Assembly: GCA_963728355.1 (NCBI GenBank)
Contig: CAVSJQ010000007.1
Coordinates: 1-64,000 of the forward strand
Source of the DNA: Sva-07 sp963728355
GTDB lineage: Bacteria > Actinomycetota > Acidimicrobiia > Acidimicrobiales > Ilumatobacteraceae
Direction of reading: 5' to 3'
DNA length: 64,000 nt
In this document: positions 9,601 to 17,913 of the stretch, piece after piece
How the letters are laid out: every line of letters starts with the position of its first letter
Numbering within the stretch: position 1 is the first letter of the stretch
Program-made: the position numbers and the translations under genes
Notes under the pieces: generated by a model
The model's database searches: none
What the model saw: the letters and a program-made list of their open reading frames with translations, nothing else
Told to the model about the DNA's origin: nothing

Positions 9601-9728
9601 CCCGGCCGAGGGCGACCCGATCGGGAATGGGTGCGAACCGTGGCGACGGTCGAGCGATACCGCGTCGAGCACGACGTCACCGACAATCGCACTCTGATCG
9701 GCCCCTATCCGGAGCAGAAGCTCAATGA
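6639..9728 (+). CDS. MobF-family relaxase / conjugative helicase (TrwC/TraI-like), C-terminus frameshifted
   Basis: Nicks the transfer origin, attaches covalently to DNA and unwinds it during mobilization. The GTG at 6639 gives the canonical N-terminus MLSVWKLAPGQELYYLEA with clustered tyrosines (YY, then EDYY). The relaxase metal site is in GDPHLHSHVLVPN. The RecD-like helicase half has Walker A (APAGAGKTF), Walker B (VLVIDEAGTAG), GDPKQLPEIAAGG, RDNRRQ, and the late motif VNKAHGLTCDRT with YEALSRGR. After about 9515 this frame degenerates into Arg/His-rich residues while the expected C-terminus continues in the +1 frame (next entry). Both enzymatic domains are intact, so activity is possible. 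No type IV secretion genes or coupling protein are present, so the element would need a helper. Confidence 0.9.
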   Translation: MLSVWKLAPGQELYYLEAVAKGIEDYYIGGEAPGQWIASSNSLLGLDGTVEPDALHHVLAGHDPSTGTPLGQPHKVPGYDLTFRAPKSVSVLFGLGDPDTARAIRDAHDNAVRSALDFTERHAVWSRRGHAGKDPIQCEGLIAAAFRHRTSRNGDPHLHSHVLVPNMVRGVDGKWATIDGRWIYTSAKTIGYLYEAQLRHNLTEALGVEWGPVTNGIADIVGIPQNVLEAYSTRRAEIEERMAIRGQHSPQAAMIAALDTRRTKSHDVDPAHLRDTWKATAADIGFDPADLSNVIGRAVAVPVDDSTRQSVEDHLISPAGLTENVSTFGRNDVLRAWCDALPSGAPVEEIERLADGLEDRLGVVALDGTTIRGPVLRAANGRVLSSLPVGRRWSTFELLNTERHALDLARQLLGSGAAVCDDHALLAALRAAPTLSDEQRTAVIHMTTSGNGVDILTAPAGAGKTFALAAAREAWERSGYRVIGAAHNGVAADELTNAAGIPSATIARLRIAIDNDEPGSLDSRSVLVIDEAGTAGTRDLAAILDHVERIGAKVVLVGDPKQLPEIAAGGLFAGLIARQPTIELRDNRRQREEWEREALKQLRDGDTSLAVDAYREHGRITIGETAADAKALLVADWWAARTQGDDAMMLAGRRSEVTELNIHGRLRAELAGELTGEPLYIGHHQFQVGDAVMTLKNNTRLGVRNGNRGVVTAVDIEAHTMRVRMRRGEVELPARYLDAGHVSHAYAMTVNKAHGLTCDRTMTLGNDQVYRELAYEALSRGRLSNHVYMPKSSTLDVDEDGPHARTASLAEATETLDRGLRRRRTKHLALDEMTSVPIEAWPTPDLYAEKRRVQAILETAGPNRQRDLESLRASRDVAIDELADLNAEVGLLERRKRPIRERRKPDTALLYATSRAQNQQQRVDRLDAQIAELETSQHRRQSHLAAHEADAHQLKAIEAVLDGRDPEGHRTQCHRPTALHHQVARPAARPRATRSGMGANRGDGRAIPRRARRHRQSHSDRPLSGAEAQ

Positions 9729-9846
9729 TCAGCTGACCTGGGAGCTCGTCCATCGCAGCGTCGCCGAGTGCCGGGAGGACCTTGGAATCGAGCAGTCTCG
9801 CGTGGCGCGCCGGTCAGGCATCGAGCCGCCGTCCATCGGGCTGTGA
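9530..9846 (+). pseudogene. Out-of-frame C-terminal segment of the MobF relaxase
   Basis: Read one base out of the relaxase frame, this stretch encodes IQKAIARSVTDPPPYITKSL, then ATVERYRVEHDVTD and ECREDLGIEQSRVARRSG. This is the usual tail of actinobacterial MobF relaxases (PPAY...LG.RP...W......ie.YR..h.v.d). The original frame therefore shifted by one base near 9510-9530. This may be a real mutation, a sequencing error or, less likely, programmed frameshifting. The segment ends at a TGA at 9844-9846. Confidence 0.75.
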
Positions 9847-9852
9847 ACCGCC

Positions 9853-9955
9853 ATCTCACCGTGAATATGCGGCGCGCCGATACCACTCGGACCTCAAACA
9901 CTTCGCCGGTACTGCCACGCGGCCGTGTCCGTTCTCGGCCGCGATTATCGGTCGG
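9853..9955 (+). repeat. Dispersed coding fragment, copy A (REYA...DL.HFA)
   Basis: From GAATATGCGG (9863) for 84 bases this matches 34901-34984 without gaps at about 61/84 positions. Both read as REYA.....(A/S)DL(K/E)HFA......P..FS.AI in the same frame, so they look like decayed copies of one unrecognised gene. A third GAATATGCGG, encoding REYAASRLGRTR, lies at 633. The stretch 9847-10136 contains no other gene. Confidence 0.5.
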
Positions 9956-10136
9956 GTCGTCATGGTCGGAGCGCTGAAGACGGGCCGTGCGGCCGGCGGG
10001 TGTTGGAGCAGGAACGCCGACGCGTTCTTTCGAGTCGTGCTTGCTGAGCGCGGTTGGATTGCCACTTGACGCGGTCGGGTTCGGCGTGGGACGCTGCGCT
10101 CGCTGCCCAGCGATCCGGCTTGGCTGCTGGTCGAGT

Positions 10137-13100
10137 ATGGGGGTCGCTGTGCGGCTGTCGGGTTCGTCTTTGGGATCGTTGCGTCGGACAAGCGCTGCTG
10201 TGGCTTCGGTGCTGCGGCTGGCCGGTCGGCGGTTGTCGTGCGTGGTGGCTGCGCTGCTGGTGGGGGCCGGCTTGTTGGTGGTGCCGGTCGATCCCGTGGG
10301 AGCGGCGCGGTCCGATTTCGACTTGTCGTTGAACGGCACTGGGGTGATGGCGGTGTCGGGGGTGGCGGTGCCTGCTCCGGGTACGAAGTTCTCGGTGGGC
10401 AGCGCCAACGTCGGGGCGGGCTGGGTGCGTGTCCAACGCTTCTTGGAGAGCGGTGTTCCGGATGCGTCGTACTCGGACGATGGGGATTCCGGCCAGCTTG
10501 CTGTTGCGGGCCTTTCCGGGTTCACGCGTCACACGACGCTGGGTTTGCCAGGCGGGGCGACACTGTTCACGTTCTTCCGGTTTCTGAGCTCGCCGACGCG
10601 CAGCGAGGTGCTGCTGGTGCGCGTTGATGCCACGGGCGTGCTGGATGCCACGTTCGGTACTGGCGGAGTGGCGGTCGTGTCGACTCCGACGTGTTCGTCG
10701 TTCAACAACGCTCGTGATGTGACGGTGGACTCCGCTGGCGGGGTGGCGCTGGTCGCGAACCAAACGGTTGGGTCGGGTTGCACTGGCCGGACGGGCTATG
10801 TGTTGCGGGTCACGGCGGCAGGTGTGATGGATACGGCGTGGGGTTCGAGCGGGGTGCGGACCTTCGCAAGCCTGTTGATTCGTGACACCGAAGCCGCTGA
10901 GGACGGACGCGTGATCGTGCTGACCGAGGCGTGCGGTTCTGCGAATCCGTGTTCGGGGACGGTGACGTATCGCTTGTACAAGTACCTTCCGAACGGTTCC
11001 CCGGAGCCCGGTTTCTCTGCGTCGGGGATCGTGTCGAATTCGTCGTTCTCGTCGAACCCGTTCGACGTCATGTGGCGACCTGCCAATCCGCATCTGCCGT
11101 CACATTTGAGTGCTGCGGGGATCGCCGTGATGGCGGTCGGAGAACTGTGGCATTTCACTGCGACGGGCGCCTTGGACCCCCAACGTCCGAACAAGGTGAT
11201 CGGGACCGGGGCGTTCTCGGTGCGCACGCAGATGGGTCCCGATGGTCGGGTGTATCTGTCGTACCCGATCCAGAGTGGCGTGGCCGGTGGCATCCGTCGC
11301 GCCACACATGAAGGAACGATCGGTGATCCGTCCTACTCCGATGACGGCCGCGAACGGGCGTTCATCAACGGTTCCGAGGTGTTCGTCGCCGGGTTCTTCT
11401 TCGACGGCAAGGGCCGCATCGTCGGGCGAACCTCCTTCAGCGACTACGTGTTCCGGTTCCGGGGTCAGGCGCCGGTGCCGGTAACGACGCCGGCGGCGGA
11501 CACCGTCGGTGTGTCGCCGGCGGTTGGTGAGATGGTGGCCGATCCGGTCAACACGGCGTCGGGCAATCTGGTGCATTCCGAAGTCGATCTAGAACGGCCC
11601 GCGTTCGGGTTGACGGTGACGCGCACTTACAACACCTTCGACGCCTCGCCCAGTTCGGTCGGCCCTCGGTGGAGGATCGGCACCGGATCCTCGATCGCTG
11701 CCGACACCGACGGCTATCGGGTCACGTTGGTCGATGGTTCCCCGTTCCGTTTCGCTCCCGACGGTGCGGGCGGGTGGGTGAAACCCGAGGGATTGAACGC
11801 ACTGCTGGAACCGGACACGGCGTCACCGTCGGGCGGTGGGACGTTGCCGATGCTGCGCCTCGAGTTCAACGACGGCCGCGTCGACCGCTACGACACGACC
11901 GGGCGGCTCATCGAACAGATCAACTCCGACGCGGCCTCGGCGACGTTGTCCTATGACGGCAACGGTCGTCTATCGACCGTGGTGTCCTCGACCGGGGAGT
12001 CGGTGACTGTCACTCTCGACGGTTCCGGCCGCTTGGCAGCGCTGACACCGTCCTCGGGCAGCCCAGTGACCTACGCCTACAGCGCCGGCGGGCTGCTGGA
12101 GTCGGTGACCGACGTTCACGGCGGCGTCACCACGATGTCCTACACCGGCGACGGCCGACTCGAGACGCTCACCAGACCCGATGGTGTGGTCGCGATGGTC
12201 AACACCTATGACGCCGCCGGGCGGGTCGTGGCGCAGACCGGACCGTCAGGAGGCGTCACCACATTTGCCTACGACTTCGCCAACGCCGTCACGACCGTGT
12301 CGGACTCCGTGTCGGGGTCGTCGACGCGCTACGAGCATGACTCGACCGGGCGAGTGCTGACCATCGTCGACGCCTACGGCAAACGTGTCGATCGCAGCTA
12401 CGACTCGGGCGGCAACCTGAACACCGTCATCGACCGTTCCGATCTGATCGCCGCGGCCGTGTTCGACCCGGCCGGCAACCCGGTCAACGTCACCGACCCA
12501 GCGACCGGCACAACGTCTTACAGCTATGACACCGCCAACCGAGTCACCTCGGTCACCGAACCGGGCGGAGCCGTCACGACGTACACCTACCTCGGGACGT
12601 CACGGATCCCGGCGACGGTCACCGACGCGTTGAACCACACCACCACCATCACCCACAGCAACGGGTTGATCACCTCGATCACCGACCCCGACGGTGTCGT
12701 GACCTCCTACACCTACGACACGCAGCGCCGACCCCGCACCGTCACCGACGCCTATGGCAACACCGCCACCACCAACTACGACACCCAAGGCCGAGTGACC
12801 TCGGTCGTGTCACCGTCAGGGCGCACGACCACCAGCGCTTACGACACCAACGGACGGCTCACCTCTCGCACCGCACCCGACGGTGGTGTCACCGCCTACA
12901 CCTACAACGCGGCCGGACGGATCCTCACCGTCACCGACCCGACCGGTGCCGTCACCATCAACACCTACAACCCCGCCGGGCTGTTGGCCACCACCACGAA
13001 CCCCGCAGGACACGTCACCACCTACACCTACGACGGCAACGGCCAACTCGTCGCGACCACCGACCCCGCCGGCGGCACCGCCGAGACCGGCTACGGACCA

Positions 13101-16100
13101 CTCGGCAGAGTCACGTCTTCCACGGATCAAGCCGACCGCACCAGCACCTACGCGTACAACGCCAACGGCGAACCCACCACGACCACCGACCACGCCGGCG
13201 CCACCGCCCAGACCTTCTACGACACGGCGGGTCGACCCTTCAAGACCATCGACGCCACCGCACGCGAAACCATCACCGCCTACGACCCCCACGGCCGGAT
13301 TGCGGCCGTCACCGCTCCCGGCAGCCTCACCACCACCTACACCTACGACGCCCTCGGACGTGTGACCACGATGACTGACCCTCGTGGCGGTGCGACGACG
13401 ACGACCTACACACCGGGTGGACGTGTCGCCACGGTCACCGACCCGGCGGGGCTGGTCACGACCTACACCTACGACAACGCCGGCCGCCAAGCAACCGTCA
13501 CCGCTCCCGGCAACCGCACCACCACCTACAACTACAACGCCGAATCCGAACTCGTCACGGTCCAGTCACCCAGCGGCCTCACCACGACCACCACCTACGA
13601 CGCCGCCGGCCGTGTCGCGACCATCACCGATCCCGCCGGAGTGGTCACCACACAAACCTGGTCCACTCGAGGCGAACTCCTCACCCGCAAGACCGGCAAC
13701 GAGGGCACCGCCAACTTCACCTACCGCCCAACCGGCCAACTCGCCGCCGTCACCGACCCCGCCGGCGCCACCACCACCTACGACTACGACACCCGCGGCA
13801 ACGTCACCAGCGTCACTGACGCCGACGGCGGCGTCGCCACCACCACCTACAACCCGGCCAACCAGATCCTCACCCAAACCGACCCGATCAACAACACCAC
13901 CACCCGCGCCTACGACCCCGTCGGCCGCCTCGCGTCCATCACCGACCCCACCGGCCGTCAAACCACCCTCACCTACAACCCCGACGGCACCATCGCCACC
14001 CGACAAGTCCTCAACGGCAACACCATCACCTACACCTACGACGGCGCCGGGCGCGTCGCAAGCACCAGCGACGCCACCGGCACCACCACCTACACCTACG
14101 AGCCCGGCGGCCAACTCACCAGCCGCACCACCCCCACCGGGCGCACCACCAGCTGGAGCGTCGACAACGCCGGCCGCCGCACCTCACTCACCTACCCCGA
14201 CGGCAACACCAACCTCTACACCTACAACACCGCCGGACAACTCGCCTCCATCACCCCCGCCTACCGAGCCGCGGACACCTTCACCGCCCCCAACAACACC
14301 GCACCAGACCCCAGCAAATGGCAAACCGCGCTCACCGCCTCCGCAACCGCCTCCATCCAAAACAACGAAGCCGTCCTCGGCTGGGCCAACGTCGCCGGAT
14401 CAACGACCAAACTCACCAGCCTCACCACCGCGGCAAGCGACCACGACCTCAACTACCGCTACCAATGGAGCACCACCTCCGCTTCCCACGTCGCGAAACT
14501 CACCACCACCCTGCGGAACTCGATCAACGGCAACCTCCGCGTCGAGATCACCAACAACTCGAGCACCGGACGCATCTTCAAACAAGTCGGCGCCACCTCC
14601 AACCAACTCGCCACCTTCACCGTCCCCGTCTCCACCAGCGCCCGACGCCTCCGCGTCCAAGCCCAAGGCGCCACCGTCCGCGTCAAAGTCTGGGCCGACA
14701 CCACCACCGAACCCACCAACTGGACCAAAACCGTCACCAACGCCACCGGCGTCACCACCCCCGGAACCAACCACATCACCATCAACCGCACCTCCGGCAC
14801 CGGCACCATCCGCCTCGACAACTACCAACACAACGACCCAACCAACCCGCCAACACCCGCCGTCACCTACACCTACAACACCGACGGACAACTCACCGGC
14901 GAAACCCTCCCCGACGGCACACGCACCCGCACCTACACCAACGGCCGCGCCACCACCTACACCGCAAACCTCCCCGGCTTCACCCGCACCACCACCCTCA
15001 CCTACGACACCACCGGCCGCATCAACACCGACACCACCAACGGCAACACCACCACCTACAGCTACGACAACGCCTCCCAACTCACCGCCGCCACCACCAC
15101 CAACGGCAACACCACCACCTGGACCTACGACAACCTCGGCCGACTCACCACCCACACCACCAACACCGGCACCACCCACCACCACTACAACGCCGCCTCA
15201 CAACTCTGCTGGACCGCCACCACCAACCCCACCACCCCCACCTGCACCAGCCCGCCCGCCGGAGCCACCAACTACACCTACGACACCGCCGGCCGCCTCA
15301 CCAACCACACCACCAACCCCACCAACAACACCACCTACACCTACGACCCCGCCGGACGACTCACCGACATCACCGCCCAAACCGCCGGCATCACCACCCA
15401 ACAAACCCGCACCCACGACCACACCGGCAACCTCACCACCCTCACCACCCCCAACGGCACCACCACCCTCGACTGGGACCCCACCCCCATCCCCCAACTC
15501 CTCACCCTCACCAACCCCACCACCACCACCACCACACTCACCGGAAGCCCCCACGGATGGGCCACCGCCCGCACCGGCAACACCACCCACCCCCTCGCCA
15601 CCGACATCTACGGCAGCACCCACCAAACCACCGACACCACCACACTCGTCCGCGCCACCAACTACACCCCCTACGGCCAACCCACCACCGGCACCACCAC
15701 CCACGAACCCCAACTCGGCTACCGCGGCGAACTCCACACCCACACCCTCATCCACCTCCGAAACCGCGACTACAACCCCACCACCACCACCTTCACCACC
15801 ACCGACCCCATCCAAGGCGTCCCCGGCACCACCACCCTCACCAACCCCTACCACTACGCCAACAACCAACCCCTCCAAAACATCGACCCCCTCGGCCTCT
15901 ACAGCATCACCGACCAAACCCTCACATCCGGACCCCTCGGCACCCCACGCCAACCCCAGGCCAACTACGGATTCGTGCAGTCTCCTCCGAACCCTGGCCC
16001 ATTCCTGCTGACTGCATCCCGCGTGCTTGTCGCCGGCTCGAGCAGCACCGGCCTCAGTCTCACACCCGCCCTACTCACCACCGTCGGCCCGCAAGCCGTC

Positions 16101-16643
16101 ACCGGCGGCATCATCGTCGCCACACCCCTCCTCCTGTTCGGACCCGCGGCCGGCATCATGCACGAAGCGCTCCTACGACATCGCGCTCAATGGGACTACT
16201 ACCGACTCACCAACGAACCCGCCTACATCAACGCCAAACTCGAAGCCGAAATCGGAGGGTTCACCCAACTCGGAAACCCGTATCGAGACGACGACACACC
16301 CACCCCCACACCCCTGCCCTCCACCGCCGGAGGAAGCGCACGATCGGGCGGAAATGACAGCTGCGTCACAAACACTGGTCAGTTCTGGCCGGACACGCCT
16401 GAGGAACTCGACGCGATGATTGGAATCACCGGCACACGTGTGCCTGACGGCCCTACGACGCCGGGACGCGGAAAGGTGATTTGGGACCTCCCGAACGGAA
16501 AGAGGATCACCTACGAGGCCCACCCATACCACTCGGACGCGCCTGCGTTTCACCGCGATCCGCACTACCACCTCGACGACGCAGGCGCGAAGAGTCACTC
16601 CCCAAGCGGCCGCCGATTCCCAGGCGACCCCTTCGACTGCTAG
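10137..16643 (+). CDS. Secreted RHS/YD-repeat polymorphic toxin
   Basis: Giant protein of 2168 residues. An N-terminal signal/anchor (CVVAALLVGAGLLVVPVDPV) is followed by a delta-60-type repeat region (about residues 55-440; DATFGTGGVAVV, DTAWGSSGVRTF). A DUF6531-like entry (DPVNTASGNLVHSEVDL) comes next, then about 800 residues of YD repeats. A beta-rich insert lies at about 1375-1575, followed by more YD repeats. The RHS core ends at about residue 1920 (YRGELHTHTLIHLRNRDYNP ... NPYHYANNQPL ... IDPLGLY). The C-terminal 245 residues are unrelated to the shell, with one hydrophobic helix and a final domain with WDLPNGKRITYE, HPYHSDAP and HYHLDD, a putative nuclease-like toxin. The shell normally encapsulates the C-terminal toxin until delivery. 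The ATG at 10137 gives a standard signal peptide; the frame extends further upstream. Confidence 0.88.
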   Translation: MGVAVRLSGSSLGSLRRTSAAVASVLRLAGRRLSCVVAALLVGAGLLVVPVDPVGAARSDFDLSLNGTGVMAVSGVAVPAPGTKFSVGSANVGAGWVRVQRFLESGVPDASYSDDGDSGQLAVAGLSGFTRHTTLGLPGGATLFTFFRFLSSPTRSEVLLVRVDATGVLDATFGTGGVAVVSTPTCSSFNNARDVTVDSAGGVALVANQTVGSGCTGRTGYVLRVTAAGVMDTAWGSSGVRTFASLLIRDTEAAEDGRVIVLTEACGSANPCSGTVTYRLYKYLPNGSPEPGFSASGIVSNSSFSSNPFDVMWRPANPHLPSHLSAAGIAVMAVGELWHFTATGALDPQRPNKVIGTGAFSVRTQMGPDGRVYLSYPIQSGVAGGIRRATHEGTIGDPSYSDDGRERAFINGSEVFVAGFFFDGKGRIVGRTSFSDYVFRFRGQAPVPVTTPAADTVGVSPAVGEMVADPVNTASGNLVHSEVDLERPAFGLTVTRTYNTFDASPSSVGPRWRIGTGSSIAADTDGYRVTLVDGSPFRFAPDGAGGWVKPEGLNALLEPDTASPSGGGTLPMLRLEFNDGRVDRYDTTGRLIEQINSDAASATLSYDGNGRLSTVVSSTGESVTVTLDGSGRLAALTPSSGSPVTYAYSAGGLLESVTDVHGGVTTMSYTGDGRLETLTRPDGVVAMVNTYDAAGRVVAQTGPSGGVTTFAYDFANAVTTVSDSVSGSSTRYEHDSTGRVLTIVDAYGKRVDRSYDSGGNLNTVIDRSDLIAAAVFDPAGNPVNVTDPATGTTSYSYDTANRVTSVTEPGGAVTTYTYLGTSRIPATVTDALNHTTTITHSNGLITSITDPDGVVTSYTYDTQRRPRTVTDAYGNTATTNYDTQGRVTSVVSPSGRTTTSAYDTNGRLTSRTAPDGGVTAYTYNAAGRILTVTDPTGAVTINTYNPAGLLATTTNPAGHVTTYTYDGNGQLVATTDPAGGTAETGYGPLGRVTSSTDQADRTSTYAYNANGEPTTTTDHAGATAQTFYDTAGRPFKTIDATARETITAYDPHGRIAAVTAPGSLTTTYTYDALGRVTTMTDPRGGATTTTYTPGGRVATVTDPAGLVTTYTYDNAGRQATVTAPGNRTTTYNYNAESELVTVQSPSGLTTTTTYDAAGRVATITDPAGVVTTQTWSTRGELLTRKTGNEGTANFTYRPTGQLAAVTDPAGATTTYDYDTRGNVTSVTDADGGVATTTYNPANQILTQTDPINNTTTRAYDPVGRLASITDPTGRQTTLTYNPDGTIATRQVLNGNTITYTYDGAGRVASTSDATGTTTYTYEPGGQLTSRTTPTGRTTSWSVDNAGRRTSLTYPDGNTNLYTYNTAGQLASITPAYRAADTFTAPNNTAPDPSKWQTALTASATASIQNNEAVLGWANVAGSTTKLTSLTTAASDHDLNYRYQWSTTSASHVAKLTTTLRNSINGNLRVEITNNSSTGRIFKQVGATSNQLATFTVPVSTSARRLRVQAQGATVRVKVWADTTTEPTNWTKTVTNATGVTTPGTNHITINRTSGTGTIRLDNYQHNDPTNPPTPAVTYTYNTDGQLTGETLPDGTRTRTYTNGRATTYTANLPGFTRTTTLTYDTTGRINTDTTNGNTTTYSYDNASQLTAATTTNGNTTTWTYDNLGRLTTHTTNTGTTHHHYNAASQLCWTATTNPTTPTCTSPPAGATNYTYDTAGRLTNHTTNPTNNTTYTYDPAGRLTDITAQTAGITTQQTRTHDHTGNLTTLTTPNGTTTLDWDPTPIPQLLTLTNPTTTTTTLTGSPHGWATARTGNTTHPLATDIYGSTHQTTDTTTLVRATNYTPYGQPTTGTTTHEPQLGYRGELHTHTLIHLRNRDYNPTTTTFTTTDPIQGVPGTTTLTNPYHYANNQPLQNIDPLGLYSITDQTLTSGPLGTPRQPQANYGFVQSPPNPGPFLLTASRVLVAGSSSTGLSLTPALLTTVGPQAVTGGIIVATPLLLFGPAAGIMHEALLRHRAQWDYYRLTNEPAYINAKLEAEIGGFTQLGNPYRDDDTPTPTPLPSTAGGSARSGGNDSCVTNTGQFWPDTPEELDAMIGITGTRVPDGPTTPGRGKVIWDLPNGKRITYEAHPYHSDAPAFHRDPHYHLDDAGAKSHSPSGRRFPGDPFDC
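14260..14862 (+). other. Jelly-roll/LamG-like insert within the RHS shell
   Basis: This part of the RHS gene lacks the YD repeat. It encodes DTFTAPNNTAPDPSKWQ, then alternating strands such as LNYRYQWSTTSASHVAKLTT, LRVEITNNSSTGRIFKQVG and RRLRVQAQGATVRVKVW, ending GTIRLDNYQHND. The pattern (start with D.F...dg..p..W, end with ..lDny) resembles concanavalin-like or carbohydrate-binding beta-sandwich domains fused to RHS proteins. It may bind a cell-surface glycan. Domain class is inferred from sequence pattern only. Confidence 0.55.
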
Positions 16644-16651
16644 GAGCATCC

Positions 16652-16843
16652 ATGACGAAGACAAGTGGAACATTCACCGATCGAGAGTCCCAATCGCCCG
16701 CCTACTGGTCAGTGCGGTACCTCGATGGGATCATTGCAGTTGGGCTGAGTGTCGAGTCCAACGGTGATATCGACATCGGCATGGATGCCGCTACGGCACG
16801 AGCGCTTGCGACGGCGTTGCTTGTCATGGCGGCGGAGGAGTAG
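16652..16843 (+). CDS. Putative immunity protein for the RHS toxin
   Basis: A 63-residue acidic protein starts 8 bases after the toxin stop, with a GGAG ribosome site. It is predicted to be a small alpha-beta domain (SPAYWSVRYLDGIIAVGLSV, then DIDIGMDAATARALATALLVMAAEE) without signal peptide. Genes in this position after polymorphic toxins usually encode cytoplasmic immunity proteins that neutralise the C-terminal toxin. No immunity family is recognised, so the call rests on position, size and composition. Confidence 0.6.
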   Translation: MTKTSGTFTDRESQSPAYWSVRYLDGIIAVGLSVESNGDIDIGMDAATARALATALLVMAAEE

Positions 16844-17305
16844 TTGGACCGGTGATGCTCCGACGATCGCCCCTCGAAATTCTCACTGCTGTCGCCGCAG
16901 AGCCTTCCCCACTTAAGGTCGTTCGGGACTGCCCGTCCGATGTAGAGAAGATGAGAACGGACTTCGACGTGCCGACCTTGCGGCTGGCCAACGCCCACAG
17001 CTATCAGCCGAGTCTGGATCGAGGACCCCGTCGTGAGCAGTCATTGCGCTCGATAACGGCCATCAATAACCCGCTCCTCTCCTAGAGCCGACCGCACACT
17101 GCGGCCCAAGTGCTGTGCCCGATAATCCCGACGTCAACGGACCGTTGACCAACTCGAAGCTGTCGTCCGCGCAGCGCGTCGGGGCATCGAGCACATCGAC
17201 AGTCGAGAGTACGAACCGTTGTCGAAGTTGGTGGGTCGGCGTCGATCAATCATTGCGAGAGGCTCGTTGGGGGAGTGGACGGCCTCGACGCGCGACGGGT
17301 TCGGA
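16844..17305. other. Gene-poor stretch after the toxin locus
   Basis: About 460 bases without a convincing gene. A 77-codon frame beginning at 16852 and a 64-codon frame beginning at 17115 exist, but neither has a good ribosome site or recognisable sequence. The region may hold remnants of displaced toxin or immunity cassettes, which is common downstream of RHS genes, but I see no specific homology. Confidence 0.3.
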
Positions 17306-17333
17306 TTGACTTCTGATGTAGTTCAGATATCAT
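17306..17333 (+). promoter_or_regulatory. Promoter of the 17.3-kb toxin-antitoxin operon, probably leaderless
   Basis: TTGACT (17306-17311), a 16-base spacer and TATCAT (17328-17333) form a near-consensus sigma70-type promoter. The ATG of the antitoxin is at 17340, six bases past the -10 box, so transcription should start at or next to the start codon. No ribosome site fits between. Leaderless mRNAs are common in actinobacteria. Confidence 0.65.
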
Positions 17334-17339
17334 GCCGAC

Positions 17340-17792
17340 ATGCGAGTGATCGAGCGACCGTTCTCTGAGTTCCTCCGTCAGCCGAACGATGTCGTAGCGG
17401 AGCTCGCAGATCACGACGTGGTGCTGCGTCGCCGAAATGCGCCGTCGCTGAGACTGAGCGAAGCCGATCGAGATGACGAACGGTCCGAGGCATTCGAGGC
17501 GCTGGCTCGACTGCTGCGCAACATGATGATGCACAGTCCAGGCGGCTTGGAGCAGACGGTTGCCGACGTGTTTCCGTGGGCGACGTTGCTCCCGAAGGGC
17601 GATCGACGTGTGTTCGTCGACGAGTTGACGACGACGTTGATGGCGGTTGCCGGTCTCGAGAACTACGCACCGGTTGGTCAACTGCTCCGCGAGTGGAAGG
17701 CAACAGCCGAGATCCACGCAGACCCGCGCCTGGCCCGGCGTCTCCGTCGCTCAATCGATGCCGATGGTGACGCAGTGTCGGCTCCGGAGTAG
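17340..17792 (+). CDS. Phd/prevent-host-death-type antitoxin
   Basis: A 150-residue protein with the N-terminal Phd-like segment MRVIERPFSEFLRQPNDVVAELADHDVVLRRRN, which binds DNA and represses the operon in this family. The longer C-terminal part (LEQTVADVFPWATLLP, RRVFVDELTTTL, VGQLLREWKATAEIHADP) is characteristic of actinobacterial antitoxins paired with RelE-like toxins and should contact the toxin. It precedes the toxin by 4 bases in one operon. Its last 12 codons are duplicated at 57.2 kb. Confidence 0.8.
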   Translation: MRVIERPFSEFLRQPNDVVAELADHDVVLRRRNAPSLRLSEADRDDERSEAFEALARLLRNMMMHSPGGLEQTVADVFPWATLLPKGDRRVFVDELTTTLMAVAGLENYAPVGQLLREWKATAEIHADPRLARRLRRSIDADGDAVSAPE

Positions 17793-17913
17793 GTGAATGG
17801 CGAAGCGCAAGGAACGTGTGGCCCCACCACCGGCCAAGGGCGGCTGGGACTTCCGATTCGCAACCAATGACGCTGTGAAGGGGTGGGAGCAGATCTGCTC
17901 GGCGGCTGCGTCC
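17757..17913 (+). repeat. 157-bp direct repeat, source copy
   Basis: The segment covering the last 12 codons of the antitoxin and first 39 of the toxin recurs at 57175-57331 in the same orientation, with about five mismatches in 157 bases by eye. This copy lies inside the intact operon, so it is the likely source; the other copy is a fragment. Confidence 0.85.

Noticed and set aside
12100..15900. Tandem-repeat-like DNA resembling a repeat array
   Set aside because: The periodicity is the protein YD repeat, not direct repeats with spacers; no CRISPR pattern or cas genes are present.
11100..15953. Long open frames on the minus strand and in other plus frames over the RHS gene
   Set aside because: They arise from the ACC/AAC/CCC-rich YD repeats, are low complexity (Gly/Val or Pro/Thr/Arg) and have no recognisable domain.
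17115..17309. A 64-codon frame before the TA operon
   Set aside because: It overlaps the promoter region, has no ribosome site and no recognisable sequence.
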